Positions 23,927 through 33,243 of a stretch of 56,347 nucleotides of DNA are shown here, piece by piece; within the stretch, counting starts at the first letter, position 1; the number at the start of each line of letters is the position of its first letter. Made by a program: the position numbers and the translations under genes. The notes below the pieces were generated by a model that saw nothing but the letters and a program-made list of their open reading frames with translations, had not been told where the DNA came from and did no database searches. The DNA lies in assembly GCA_045579665.1 (NCBI GenBank), contig JAZNMO010000055.1, forward strand, positions 1 through 56,347, given 5' to 3'. The DNA is from COE1 sp045579665 (GTDB lineage: Bacteria; Bacillota; Clostridia; Lachnospirales; Lachnospiraceae).

Positions 23927-23950
23927 AAAAGGTCACAATAGTGGCCTTTT
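23927..23950 (+). terminator. Terminator after the zinc-ribbon gene
   Basis: AAAAGGTCAC pairs with GTGGCCTTTT around an AATA loop, with one T-G pair. Confidence 0.75.
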
Positions 23951-24117
23951 ATATTATGAAAAAAGCACAAAATTTGAATTTGATTGAATAAACAGTCTAG
24001 TCAAAAAGTATTCGTTTGGTTGCCATTGTCACATCAACACACGGCACTACTTGAATAATGTTAGACGTTGGGCAATCGTGGAAGCTGAGAACTCATATTG
24101 CCAAGTGAATTCTAAAA

Positions 24118-24208
24118 ACTTGGTCTTAGGAGACATTTATCAAGCAAAAGACCAAGTCAATCCCAAAAACTTGGTCTTGAGAGACATTTATCAAGCAAAA
24201 GACCAAGT
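24118..24208 (+). repeat. Two tandem hairpins, 51-bp period
   Basis: ACTTGGTCTT pairs with AAGACCAAGT at 24118-24157 and again at 24169-24208. The loops share GAGACATTTATCAAGCA. A weaker partial unit (CTCATATTGCCAAGTG) lies just upstream. The unit length and the CTCATATT word resemble the array at 9977. Confidence 0.7.
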
Positions 24209-24209
24209 G

Positions 24210-24374
24210 ACTTTGCCCCGCCATGCTACATTCGGAATCCGCCCTTGCGGGCTACTTCCTCATGTACGGCTTCGCCGCATACATCTGAACGCGAATATGC
24301 CTGCCTGTGAGCAAGCTTCCAGCAGTCAATTCGGTCCATCTGTGCATGGCTCAACTGAATTCAAATTCACATGA
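24210..24374. repeat. GC-richer intergenic element, probable dispersed repeat
   Basis: This 165-bp stretch is clearly richer in G+C than the surrounding intergenic DNA and holds short palindromes such as CCGCCCTTGCGGGC and GTACGGCTTCGCCGCATAC. A frame across it from 24051 spans the hairpin repeats and has no convincing start or family. I recall similar conceptual translations scattered through Lachnospiraceae genomes, which suggests a non-coding repeat. This is from memory, not verified. Confidence 0.4.
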
Positions 24375-24386
24375 GTATTTACTTTT

Positions 24387-25148
24387 CTAATTCACCACAA
24401 TTCGAAATCCAATTCCATCGGTAGCCTCATTTTCCCCACAGGCATTTCGATAGCCGCTACGGCAGTAGTCGGGGCTTGCGCCCCAGCCGCCACCACGGGA
24501 AACACGTGCATCTCCGGCGGGATATCCTGTTGGGTCTGTTATGTCATCGGCTAAGTACGAAGAACCATAATAGTCCAGACACCATTCCATGACATTTCCA
24601 TACATATCATAGAGTCCGTTGGGATTCGGAGCAAAGCTGCCAACAGGATAGGTTTTGACTTCCATATCAGTTTCACCATAGATTTTGTATTGCGTTTCGT
24701 CCTCACCGAAGAACCATTTCGTAGTGGTTCCGGCACGAGTGGCGTATTCCCATTGTGCCTCGGTAGGTAAACTTATATCATATCCACTTATTTCAGAAAG
24801 CCTTTCACAGAAAGCGACAGCGTCTATCCAGCTAACGGTTTCAACAGGCAGATTATCTCCAACAAAGCTGCTTGGATTCGTGCCCATAACCGCCATCCAC
24901 TGTTGCTGTGTAATTTCATAGATTCCCATATAATAGTCATGGGTAAGTGTAACTTCTCGAACCGGCAGTTCATCTTCATCCCCAATACCCTCGTAGCTTC
25001 CCATGAGAAAGCTTCCCGCCTCTATTTTATTTAGCACGATTTCACAGTCCTCAAGAGGAATTGTGATGACAGCCCCGTTCTCCTCCCTAGAACAAGCCGT
25101 GCAGCAAAGTGCCAATATACATAGTAAAAATAAGTGAATCTTTTTCAT
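24387..25148 (-). CDS. SUMF1/FGE-sulfatase-domain lipoprotein
   Basis: This 253-residue protein has a lipoprotein signal (LFLLCILALCCTAC) and a C-type-lectin-like SUMF1 domain with typical blocks GSYEGIGDEDELPVREVTL, EITQQQWMAVMG, PTEAQWEYATRAG, YDMYGNVMEWCLDYYG and a final GFRIV. In true formylglycine-generating enzymes two active-site cysteines follow RGGS. Here the block is RGGGWGASPDYCRSGYRN, so the first cysteine is missing and only the second position remains. No sulfatase is nearby. It is more likely a surface binding or structural member than an FGE. It follows the PL9 gene by 21 bp, and TTGGAG precedes the ATG at 25148. Confidence 0.82.
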   Translation of the reverse strand: MKKIHLFLLCILALCCTACSREENGAVITIPLEDCEIVLNKIEAGSFLMGSYEGIGDEDELPVREVTLTHDYYMGIYEITQQQWMAVMGTNPSSFVGDNLPVETVSWIDAVAFCERLSEISGYDISLPTEAQWEYATRAGTTTKWFFGEDETQYKIYGETDMEVKTYPVGSFAPNPNGLYDMYGNVMEWCLDYYGSSYLADDITDPTGYPAGDARVSRGGGWGASPDYCRSGYRNACGENEATDGIGFRIVVN

Positions 25149-25169
25149 AATATTCTCCAATTGGTTATT

Positions 25170-26405
25170 TTAAAAACATCCCATACCCTGTAAATCGCTT
25201 CCGCTCTTTAAGTGCATGAAGGTGATGGTTGGCAGTACGCCGTTAGAGCCTCTTGACTTAGTCATCTGAGATGCATCAAGGCTTACAAAGTCGTCAGCAG
25301 TACAGTTAAATGCACTGTTCCAAGAGCAGTTACCTACCTTTGAACCGCTTCCGATATTCTTGATAGCACCGTTATAAGAAATATTACATCTTAAAAATTC
25401 TCTTGTGCCGGCAATATCCGTAGAATCAGTAGGGCTGACACGCTCTAACATATTGTAGTTAGCACCCTTGTTGCCGTAAGCGGTATTGTAGGTCCAGTTT
25501 GCTGCCTGACCCGGCTGGTGATTTGCATAGAAACCGTTAGAACCGTTATTTGCAGCAAGACAGTACTTAACGGTATGTACAGGTACAGTACTTGGAACAG
25601 TTCCTGTGCCGTAGCCGCCAATCTTAAATCCGTTGGAATCGCCACCCTTGTTCATGTTATAAGCCCAGCAGGTATCAAAGGTATTTGCACCCTTTGAAGT
25701 AATACAGTCAAATCCATCATCACCGCAAGCCCATGCACGACACTGTGTGAAGGTTACACCCTTACCGTGTGCACCAAATCCGTCGGTGTTGCTGTTAGAG
25801 GTGCTGTTTGAAGTGTAGAGATTATAAGCATCACACTTGATGACATTACCTGTTCCGTTGTTGCAGAAGTAGAAGCCGTTTGCATTGGAATTGTAGCAGG
25901 TAATCTGATTTAATGTGGCATTTCCTTCGATACGGAAGCACTCAGACTGCTTCTGGCTGCCGACAGGGACATTTGTTACTTTGAAGCAAAGGAAGGTAAC
26001 ACCCGTAACTCCGCTCTTTACATGGAAAGCAGCAACTCTCTTTGATGTGCTTGTACCTGAAAAGTCAAATACAGGAACATTCTTAGAGGTGTATGCACGA
26101 TAAGTAATGTTACTCTTGGTAAATTGATGAACATAGTTGTAATTGCTATCAGATGCTTCAACTGTGAAGTTCTTGTAGGTTCCACCCATGATGTATACTG
26201 TGTCGCCTGAAGAAGCAGCAGCTTCTGCCTTGTTCAAGGAAGCAAAAGGACTGGAATAGGTTCCTGAGTTAGAATCACTGCCGCTTGGTGAAACATACCA
26301 GTCAGCAGCGTAAGCGGTCAAATCCGCAAAGAAAATGATTGCAAAAAGGAATGCTAATGCAGCAATCAGTTTTGTGAAGTTGAACTTTCCCAATGAAATT
26401 CTCAT
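25170..26405 (-). CDS. PL9-family secreted pectate lyase
   Basis: This 411-residue protein has a cleavable signal peptide (about 1-33, ending TAYA-A) and a right-handed parallel beta-helix. PL9 hallmarks are GFGAHGKGVTFTQCRAW, the calcium ligands in DDGFD (D229, D230, D233) and the catalytic Lys261 in NGFKIGG. It should cleave polygalacturonate by beta-elimination outside the cell. I prefer the ATG at 26405, which has AGGAG about 10 nt upstream, over one 7 codons earlier. It is co-transcribed with the SUMF1 lipoprotein. Confidence 0.92.
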   Translation of the reverse strand: MRISLGKFNFTKLIAALAFLFAIIFFADLTAYAADWYVSPSGSDSNSGTYSSPFASLNKAEAAASSGDTVYIMGGTYKNFTVEASDSNYNYVHQFTKSNITYRAYTSKNVPVFDFSGTSTSKRVAAFHVKSGVTGVTFLCFKVTNVPVGSQKQSECFRIEGNATLNQITCYNSNANGFYFCNNGTGNVIKCDAYNLYTSNSTSNSNTDGFGAHGKGVTFTQCRAWACGDDGFDCITSKGANTFDTCWAYNMNKGGDSNGFKIGGYGTGTVPSTVPVHTVKYCLAANNGSNGFYANHQPGQAANWTYNTAYGNKGANYNMLERVSPTDSTDIAGTREFLRCNISYNGAIKNIGSGSKVGNCSWNSAFNCTADDFVSLDASQMTKSRGSNGVLPTITFMHLKSGSDLQGMGCF

Positions 26406-26498
26406 AGAAATACTTCTCCTTTTCATATAAGTGTTTAGGTTAATAAAAAAGTTTAAAATGTTGAATTCCCCTTCACAATGAATGCCGATTACATTCTA

Positions 26499-26528
26499 AA
26501 TGTACAAGGTGAAACACAAAAGTGTCAA
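26499..26528 (-). promoter_or_regulatory. Promoter of the PL9 gene
   Basis: Minus-strand TTGACA (26528-26523) and TACATT (26504-26499), spacer 18 bp, about 95 bp upstream of the start codon. Confidence 0.5.
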
Positions 26529-26668
26529 TACAATTATGTAAAGTTGTCATAAAGTGCATAATAAGATTTGGGTAGAAAGGCTAAAAAGCACGATAACATT
26601 TTGGAAGACTAAAGAGAAAAACTTTTAAAATGCGACGAAATGTAGTATATTATAGGAAGGAAAAGGAT

Positions 26669-26755
26669 ATGGAAGTATATCTTGAAAAGAGAAGGCTTGT
26701 TTACAAAAATAAGTCATCAGGGGTAATATTTATGTCAACAAAAGCCGATATATAA
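26669..26755 (+). CDS. Possible 28-residue small protein before polA
   Basis: An ATG at 26669 opens 28 codons ending TAA at 26755, with a purine-rich GGAAGGAAAAGG stretch before it. The peptide is basic at its start (MEVYLEKRRLVYKNK). It lies 38 bp before polA and could be a leader peptide or chance. Nothing else is seen in the 388-bp gap apart from the PL9 promoter. Confidence 0.2.
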   Translation: MEVYLEKRRLVYKNKSSGVIFMSTKADI

Positions 26756-26793
26756 ATAGAAGCCCTGCAAAAGACAGAAAGGCATAGATAGAG

Positions 26794-29514
26794 ATGAGTA
26801 AAATCGTATTAATTGACGGACACAGCATTCTGAATCGAGCATTTTATGGTGTACCGGATTTGACCAATGCGAAGGGATTGCATACCAATGCAGTGTATGG
26901 ATTTTTGAATATTTTGTTCAAGATACTGGATGAAGAGAAGCCGGATTATCTTACAGTTGCGTTTGATGTGAAGGCGCCGACCTTCCGCCATGAGATGTAT
27001 GAGGCATATAAGGGTACGAGAAAGCCGATGCCTGAGGAGCTTAGAGAGCAGGTTCCTGTGATTAAGGATGTATTGGCGGCCATGGGGGTTCGTATCGTGG
27101 AGAAGGCAGGATACGAGGCGGATGACCTATTAGGAACCATTGCAAAGCGCTCAGAGAGAGAGGGCATGGAGGTATCTCTTGTATCAGGAGACCGTGATTT
27201 GTTACAGATTGCCACAGATAGGATTAAGATTCGAATTCCTAAGACAAAGGGCGGCAAGACAGAGATAGAGGATTATTACGCAAAGGATGTTGAAGCGGCA
27301 TATCAGGTAACACCTTTGCAGTTTATAGAGCTTAAGGCGCTGATGGGAGATACAGCGGATAATATCCCGGGTGTGCCGAAGGTTGGGACAAAGACCGCTA
27401 CAGATTTGATGGTAACTTATGGCTCGTTAGAGGGAATCTATGAGCATATTGAGGAGATTACCAAGAAGAGTATCAAGGAGAGTCTTATCGAGAATAAGCA
27501 TTTGGCAGATTTGAGTAAGGTGCTTGCGACGATTGAGACCAATGCACAGATTGATTTTGATTATGAAGAGGCAAAGCTTGGCAATCTGTTTACAGAAGAA
27601 GCATATGTACTTTTTAAGCAGTTAGAATTTAAGAATATGCTCTCAAAGTTCGAGGTAAAGGAACAGAAGAAGAGTGTAGAATACAAGATTATAGAGGTTA
27701 AGACCAAGGCAGATGCAGAGGAGATATTTGCCCGCAGTAAGAATGCAAAGAGTCTGGCATATCGTATGATAGAGACAGATGCGAAGGCAAGCGGAAGTCT
27801 TAATGCCGGCGAGTCGGGACAGCTGTTTTTCCAGATGGAGGAAGAGACAGGAAGTTATGGTGTTGTCCTTTGTATGGAAGAGGACAAGGTATATTATTTG
27901 GAGGCAGGCACGGAGCTTACCAAAGAATGGCTGTTAACAAATGTGATGTCAGTGAATGCTATGATTTCCTGCTTTGATGTGAAGCATGAGTACAAGGATT
28001 TGGTAGCAAAGACACAGGCGGACAACTTATCGGCAGAGGAGCTTACGAAGAATCTGTTTGATTGTAAGATTGCGGCGTATCTGATTCATCCTTTGAAGAG
28101 TGATTATGAGATAGGTGATATTGCCAATGAGTACCTGGGACAGACAACACAGAGCTGGTCTGAAATCTTTGGTAAGGCAGATTTGACAAGTGCCCTTAGG
28201 GATAAAAAGGAAGAGTGTATCCGTTATTTTGCCCAGGAAGCCCATGTGCTGTATCAGGTAATGCCTCTTTTAGAAGAAAAATTACAGGAATATGGCATGG
28301 ATAAACTCTTTAGAGAGTTAGAGATGCCGCTTTCCTATGTGCTTTATGATATGGAGTGCGAGGGTGTACTTGTGAAGCCTGAGGAGCTTAAGGCTTACGG
28401 TGAGGCATTGACCGGAAGAATCGAAGAACTTGAGAAGTCGATTCATGAGGCTGCCGGAGAAAGCTTCAATATTAATTCGCCAAAGCAGCTTGGTGAGATT
28501 TTATTTGAAAAGTTGGAGATTCCCGGTGGTAAGAAGACAAAGACAGGATATTCTACAGCGGCAGACGTATTAGAGAAGCTGGCGCCGGAGTATCCGATTA
28601 TCAGTGATATATTAGAGTATAGAGGTTTGACAAAGCTCAAATCCACCTATGCGGACGGTTTGGCAGCGTATATCGGAGAGGATAATCGTATTCATACGAA
28701 TTTTAATCAGACCATTACTGCTACAGGGCGATTAAGCTCCACAGAGCCGAACCTGCAGAATATTCCGATGAAGATGGAGCTTGGAAGACGTATCCGTAAG
28801 GTGTTTATTCCAAAGGAAGGCTGTATTTTCATGGATGCGGACTATTCACAGATTGAGCTTAGAGTCTTAGCGCATATGTCAAAGGATGAGCAGCTGATTG
28901 AGACCTATAAGCAGAATGAAGATATTCACAGAATCACGGCCTCTAAGGTATTCAACACACCATTTGAAGAGGTAACGGATTTGCAGAGAAGAAACGCTAA
29001 GGCGGTTAACTTTGGTATTGTGTACGGCATTAGTTCCTTTGGATTAAGTCAGGATTTGAGCATTTCCGTGAAGGAAGCAAAGGCATATATTGAGCAGTAT
29101 TTTAAAACCTATCCGGGTATTAAGGTTTTGTTAGACCAGCTGGTAGCAGATGCCAAGGAGAATGGCTATGTGTCATCCATCTTTGGAAGACGCAGACCGG
29201 TGCCGGAGATTAAGTCTTCAAACTTTATGCAGAGAGGCTTTGGTGAACGTATTGCCATGAATTCGCCGATTCAGGGAACTGCGGCAGATATTATTAAGTT
29301 TGCCATGCTTAATGTCTATAACAGATTGAAGAGAGAAGGCTTGCAGTCGAAGCTGATTTTGCAGATTCACGATGAATTGTTAATAGAGACAAGACAGGAT
29401 GAGGTAGAGGCGGTTCGCAAGGTGTTATCAGAGGAGATGCAGAATGCATGTCAGCTTGCGGTGAAGCTGGAGATAGATTTGCATACAGGAATGGATTGGT
29501 ATGAAGCCAAATAA
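26794..29514 (+). CDS. polA: DNA polymerase I
   Basis: This 906-residue protein has the three PolA regions. An N-terminal 5'-3' flap nuclease (about 1-290) includes GYEADDLLGT and MGDTADNIPGVPKVGTKTA. The central 3'-5' exonuclease-like domain is inactive, with the DxE motif replaced (YRMIETD). The C-terminal polymerase has motif A DYSQIELR (D683), the O-helix RRNAKAVNFGIVYG, and motif C HDE (D860, E861). Loss of proofreading residues is normal in Firmicutes PolA. It heads the polA-coaE-FtsA-like-walJ cluster. Confidence 0.97.
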   Translation: MSKIVLIDGHSILNRAFYGVPDLTNAKGLHTNAVYGFLNILFKILDEEKPDYLTVAFDVKAPTFRHEMYEAYKGTRKPMPEELREQVPVIKDVLAAMGVRIVEKAGYEADDLLGTIAKRSEREGMEVSLVSGDRDLLQIATDRIKIRIPKTKGGKTEIEDYYAKDVEAAYQVTPLQFIELKALMGDTADNIPGVPKVGTKTATDLMVTYGSLEGIYEHIEEITKKSIKESLIENKHLADLSKVLATIETNAQIDFDYEEAKLGNLFTEEAYVLFKQLEFKNMLSKFEVKEQKKSVEYKIIEVKTKADAEEIFARSKNAKSLAYRMIETDAKASGSLNAGESGQLFFQMEEETGSYGVVLCMEEDKVYYLEAGTELTKEWLLTNVMSVNAMISCFDVKHEYKDLVAKTQADNLSAEELTKNLFDCKIAAYLIHPLKSDYEIGDIANEYLGQTTQSWSEIFGKADLTSALRDKKEECIRYFAQEAHVLYQVMPLLEEKLQEYGMDKLFRELEMPLSYVLYDMECEGVLVKPEELKAYGEALTGRIEELEKSIHEAAGESFNINSPKQLGEILFEKLEIPGGKKTKTGYSTAADVLEKLAPEYPIISDILEYRGLTKLKSTYADGLAAYIGEDNRIHTNFNQTITATGRLSSTEPNLQNIPMKMELGRRIRKVFIPKEGCIFMDADYSQIELRVLAHMSKDEQLIETYKQNEDIHRITASKVFNTPFEEVTDLQRRNAKAVNFGIVYGISSFGLSQDLSISVKEAKAYIEQYFKTYPGIKVLLDQLVADAKENGYVSSIFGRRRPVPEIKSSNFMQRGFGERIAMNSPIQGTAADIIKFAMLNVYNRLKREGLQSKLILQIHDELLIETRQDEVEAVRKVLSEEMQNACQLAVKLEIDLHTGMDWYEAK

Positions 29515-29569
29515 TCAAGGCCATATATCGAAGCCTTGATTATTGCAAATTTGTACAGGTACAAATTTG
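29510..29569 (+). repeat. Double hairpin between polA and coaE
   Basis: A perfect 12-bp stem AATAATCAAGGC/GCCTTGATTATT overlaps the polA stop. It is followed by a perfect 11-bp stem CAAATTTGTAC/GTACAAATTTG with an AG loop. No T-run follows. Confidence 0.65.
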
Positions 29570-29585
29570 AAACAGGAGATTAACT

Positions 29586-30182
29586 ATGGTAATAATCGGT
29601 ATCACCGGTGGTGTGGGAGCCGGGAAGTCACAGATTCTTTCCTATATAGAGAGTCACTACAATTGCAGGATTATCAGAGCGGACGAGGCGGCACATATGC
29701 TGCAAGAGCCGGGACAGTCCTGTTATGAGCGGCTGGTAGAGCTATTGGGAAGAGAGGTTCTGAATGGGGACGGAACCATTGATAAGAAGAAAATGGCAGC
29801 AATTATCTTTTCGGATAAGGCCATTTTAATAAAGGTAAATCAAATCATTCATCCCGAGGTAAAGACCTATATCAGGGAGCAGATAGCCTTTGAACAGGAG
29901 CGGGGCGAGGTAGACTACTTCTTTATTGAAGCGGCGTTACTTATTGAAGAACGCTATGATGAAATCGTAGACGAGCTTTGGTATGTGCATGCGGATGTGG
30001 AGGTGCGAAGCAGGCGTCTTCGTGAAAGCAGAAGCTATAGCGACCGGAAGATAGCAGACATTATGAAGGAGCAGCTTGGGGAAGCACAGTTTAGAGAGAA
30101 ATGTCAGGTGGTCATTACCAATAATGGGGATTTGGAAGAAACCTATAGGCAGATTAACAAAGTAATGGGGGAAACAAAATGA
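29586..30182 (+). CDS. coaE: Dephospho-CoA kinase
   Basis: This 198-residue kinase catalyses the last step of CoA synthesis, phosphorylating the ribose 3' hydroxyl of dephospho-CoA. The P-loop GITGGVGAGKS is at residues 5-15, followed by the DEAAH segment. The lid and C-terminal arginines (RRLRESRSYSDRKI) match the family. CAGGAGAT precedes the ATG. It overlaps the next gene by 4 bp (ATGA), so translation is coupled. Confidence 0.94.
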   Translation: MVIIGITGGVGAGKSQILSYIESHYNCRIIRADEAAHMLQEPGQSCYERLVELLGREVLNGDGTIDKKKMAAIIFSDKAILIKVNQIIHPEVKTYIREQIAFEQERGEVDYFFIEAALLIEERYDEIVDELWYVHADVEVRSRRLRESRSYSDRKIADIMKEQLGEAQFREKCQVVITNNGDLEETYRQINKVMGETK

Positions 30183-32272
30183 ATCAGATGAAGTATGAAG
30201 GAACACCGGTATTCGGTCTGGATATCGGAACAAGAAGCGTAGTAGGTACTGTGGGCTGTAAGGAGGGAGATACCTTCGTTGTAGTAGCACAGGAGATTCG
30301 TGAGCATAAGACCAGAGCCATGCTGGATGGTCAGATTCACGATATTAACAGAGTAGCGGCGACAATCATTGAGATTAAAGAGGCGCTGGAAGAGAAAACC
30401 GGATGTTCTTTTCAGGAGGTCTGCATTGCAGCTGCAGGACGTGTGCTAAAGACCTTGAATGTCAATGTAGAAATTGAATTTGAAAAGGAAAAGCAGATTA
30501 ATAAGGACGATATTGCATTGGTGGCATCCAGAGGTATGGAGAAGGCATTCGCCCAGTTCTCTGAGGAGAATGAGAGTGCGACAAATTTCTATTGTGTAGG
30601 TTATTCAGTGATGAGGTACTATATCAATGGAATGTGGATGAGCCAGCCGGAGCATCATAAAGCAAAGACTTTGGGAGCTGATTTGATAGCAACATTCCTT
30701 CCGGATGATGTGGTAGACGGCTTATACCGTGCAGTAGAGCTGGCGGATTTGAAGGTTGCCAATATGACCTTGGAGCCGATTGCGGCGATTCGTGTTGCGA
30801 TTCCTGAGAAGTACAGACTTCTTAACATTGCGATGGTGGATGTGGGAGCAGGTACTTCGGATATTTCCGTTACAAAGGATGGCAGTATTTTTGCATTTGG
30901 CATGATTCCTATGGCGGGTGACTGTTTAACAGAGGCAATAGCAAGACAGTGTCTGATTGATTTTGGAACAGCAGAGAAGGTAAAGAAGGCTGCTTTTGTA
31001 GAAGAGCAGATTACTTACGAGGATATTATGGGCTTGGAACAGACCATTACAGCTAAGGAGGTTATGGAAATCTGTGCGCCCGAGATGGATAAAATGACTG
31101 AGCAGATTGCTGCGCTGCTTCGTGAAATGAACGGTGGCGTATCACCAAGTGCCGTATTTGTAGTTGGCGGTGGCGGTAAGGTAAAGGGTTATACCAAGAT
31201 GCTTGCCGATAAGCTTGGACTTGACCCGAAGAGAGTGGCACTTCGCGGTGAGGATATCATGAATGAGATAGAGTTCCCTTTAGATTGCTTAAAGGATTCT
31301 ACGATTATTACGCCGATTGGCATTTGCCTGTCTTATTATGAGCAGAATAATAATTTTGTTTATGTGTACTTCAATGGTAAGAAGGTGAAGTTATACGATA
31401 ATAATAAATTATCCGTCGTAGATGCAGCGATTCAGGCGGCATTTGATAAGGAAGGCTTATTCCCGAGACGTGGACAGGATTTATTCTATACGGTAAATGG
31501 TAAGAAACGTGTCACAAAGGGTGAGTACGGAGAGAGTGCACAGATTTTTGTAAATGAAGCAGCTGTGAATATCAATTATGCGATTAAGCCTAATGACCGT
31601 ATCGTTATGGAGTCGGCTACTGCAGGTAAGGCGGCAGAGCTTAAGGTGTCTGATTTGATTGATTACAAGGCAAAGCTTAAGTTTATGTTAAATAATGAAG
31701 CAATCGAGTTACCAAAGGCTGTAAAAGTAAATGGTGTACTTTGTGATGCGGATTATCAGATTCAGCAGGAGGATGAGATTGTATTAGAATCCTGTCTTAC
31801 CTATGAGCAGTTAATGGCATGTATGCCGGATGAGGAGCAGGGGAAGACACTCTATGTAAACGGAGAGGAAGCAACAGCGGAGACACGCATTAACTCAGGT
31901 GATGAGCTTTATCTCTTTGAGGAAGAAAAGACTGTGGCAGAGCCAACGGTTATGGAAGAGGCGAAGGCTGTTGAGGAGCCAAAGATGGCTGAGGTGTTCC
32001 GTCATATGGTGGAGCAGGAGGCAATTGAGGAAAAGATGGAAGAAAGGATAGAAGAGGAGCAGAACAGAAGTATTCTGGTTATTGTGAATCAGAAGCCTGT
32101 TTCCATGAATGGTAAAAAGGACTATTGCTTTGTGGATGTCTTTGATTATATTAATTTTGATAGAACAAGAACGCAGGGAAGCCAGATTGTAACCCTGATT
32201 AACGGTAGACAGGCTCAGTTTACAGAGTCGTTAAAAACAGGCGATAGAATAGAAGTATTTTGGAAGGACTAA
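30179..32272 (+). CDS. FtsA/PilM-like actin-fold ATPase with C-terminal extension
   Basis: This 697-residue protein has an actin-like ATPase fold. It begins GLDIGTRSVVGTVG (phosphate 1 loop), carries MVDVGAGTSDISVT (phosphate 2) and VFVVGGGGKVKG (adenosine loop). A long C-terminal part (about 390-697) contains small repeated beta modules and an acidic Glu-rich linker near 585-640. It resembles FtsA/SHS2-containing proteins found beside coaE and walJ in Lachnospiraceae, not canonical FtsA, and lacks the usual amphipathic membrane tail. A role in cell division or envelope assembly is likely but unproven. Confidence 0.8.
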   Translation: MNQMKYEGTPVFGLDIGTRSVVGTVGCKEGDTFVVVAQEIREHKTRAMLDGQIHDINRVAATIIEIKEALEEKTGCSFQEVCIAAAGRVLKTLNVNVEIEFEKEKQINKDDIALVASRGMEKAFAQFSEENESATNFYCVGYSVMRYYINGMWMSQPEHHKAKTLGADLIATFLPDDVVDGLYRAVELADLKVANMTLEPIAAIRVAIPEKYRLLNIAMVDVGAGTSDISVTKDGSIFAFGMIPMAGDCLTEAIARQCLIDFGTAEKVKKAAFVEEQITYEDIMGLEQTITAKEVMEICAPEMDKMTEQIAALLREMNGGVSPSAVFVVGGGGKVKGYTKMLADKLGLDPKRVALRGEDIMNEIEFPLDCLKDSTIITPIGICLSYYEQNNNFVYVYFNGKKVKLYDNNKLSVVDAAIQAAFDKEGLFPRRGQDLFYTVNGKKRVTKGEYGESAQIFVNEAAVNINYAIKPNDRIVMESATAGKAAELKVSDLIDYKAKLKFMLNNEAIELPKAVKVNGVLCDADYQIQQEDEIVLESCLTYEQLMACMPDEEQGKTLYVNGEEATAETRINSGDELYLFEEEKTVAEPTVMEEAKAVEEPKMAEVFRHMVEQEAIEEKMEERIEEEQNRSILVIVNQKPVSMNGKKDYCFVDVFDYINFDRTRTQGSQIVTLINGRQAQFTESLKTGDRIEVFWKD

Positions 32273-32343
32273 AACTTTGATAAATAAATTTATCAAAGTT
32301 GCAAATTTGTGCCGGAGCACAAAGTTTGCAGGTTTTGGAAAGG
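32273..32343 (+). repeat. Double hairpin plus GGAAAGG leader before walJ
   Basis: A perfect 13-bp stem AACTTTGATAAAT/ATTTATCAAAGTT with an AA loop (32273-32300) is followed by GCAAATTTGTGC/GCACAAAGTTTGC (32301-32329). A GCAGG...GGAAAGG (32337-32343) and TGGTTATT leader then runs to the start codon. Almost the same element occurs before the M24 peptidase gene at 52654-52716. Confidence 0.7.
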
Positions 32344-32356
32344 CATGGTTATTTAG

Positions 32357-33154
32357 ATGAGAATGTGCAGTATTGCCAGTGGCAGCAGCGGAAATTGCGT
32401 ATATGTAGGAACGGAGGCAACACACCTTTTGGTGGATGTGGGAATCAGCTGTAAGCGGATTATGGAAGGCTTACAGCAGCTTTCCCTTACGGGAAGGGAT
32501 ATTGATGGTATCCTTATTACACATGAGCATTCAGACCATATTCAGGGGTTAGGTGTGATGAGCAGGAAGTTTGGGATTCCTATCTATGCCACGGCAGGTA
32601 CGATTCGGGAGATTAAGAAGACTTCTTCTTTGGGAAAGGTAGAGGAGGAGCTGTTTCATGAGATAGCGGCGGATGAGAAGTTGATTATCAAGGATATCAC
32701 AGTGAATCCCATGAAGATTTCCCACGATGCTGCACAGCCGGTAGCATATCGTTTTCAGTATGGAAATAGCCGAATGGCTGTTGTAACAGACCTTGGCACC
32801 TATGATGATTACATCGTTGAAAGCCTTCAGGGGATGAATGCCTTGATGCTGGAAGCCAATCATGATGTAAACATGTTGCAGGTGGGACCGTATCCATATT
32901 ATTTGAAGCAAAGAATTTTGGGAAATCGCGGACATTTGTCCAATGAACTGTCAGGAAGGCTTTTGGGCAGACTGCTGAATGATAAGCTGAAGGCAGTGTG
33001 CCTGGGACATCTGAGCAAGGAGAATAATCTGGCAGAGCTTGCTTATGAAACGGTAAGACTTGAGATTGCCATGGGAGACCATGGTTATAAACCGGATGAT
33101 TTCAATATCTTTGTGGCAAATAGGAGTGAACTCTCACAATTAGTTGAAATTTGA
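32357..33154 (+). CDS. walJ: WalJ/YycJ-type metallo-beta-lactamase-fold hydrolase
   Basis: This 265-residue protein has the metal-binding motif HEHSDHIQG near residue 57, a second histidine in ISHDAAQPVAY, and LGHLSKENN near the C terminus. It belongs to the YycJ/WalJ group linked to cell-wall/division coordination and DNA repair as a 5'-3' exonuclease in Bacillus and Streptococcus. WalRK is not in the window. Start ATG follows the GGAAAGG leader with a 13-nt gap. Confidence 0.88.
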   Translation: MRMCSIASGSSGNCVYVGTEATHLLVDVGISCKRIMEGLQQLSLTGRDIDGILITHEHSDHIQGLGVMSRKFGIPIYATAGTIREIKKTSSLGKVEEELFHEIAADEKLIIKDITVNPMKISHDAAQPVAYRFQYGNSRMAVVTDLGTYDDYIVESLQGMNALMLEANHDVNMLQVGPYPYYLKQRILGNRGHLSNELSGRLLGRLLNDKLKAVCLGHLSKENNLAELAYETVRLEIAMGDHGYKPDDFNIFVANRSELSQLVEI

Positions 33155-33185
33155 TATGTAATATGTTATAAATATAACAAAGTAC

Positions 33186-33234
33186 GCGAAGAGAAAATCA
33201 AGCGTCAGCAAAGCTGACATTTGATTTTTTTCGC
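33186..33234 (+). terminator. Long terminator hairpin after walJ
   Basis: An almost perfect stem runs from GCGAAGAGAAAATCAA and GTCAGC to GCTGAC and TTGATTTTTTTCGC around an AAA loop. The T-run lies inside the 3' arm. Confidence 0.7.
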
Positions 33235-33243
33235 AATAACGAG

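Noticed and set aside
24051..24374. A 107-residue protein
   Set aside because: It runs through two hairpin repeats and a GC-rich repeat-like element, has no ribosome site and no family likeness.
24387..25148. Functional formylglycine-generating enzyme
   Set aside because: One of the two active-site cysteines is missing, the organism is probably anaerobic and no sulfatase is in the window.
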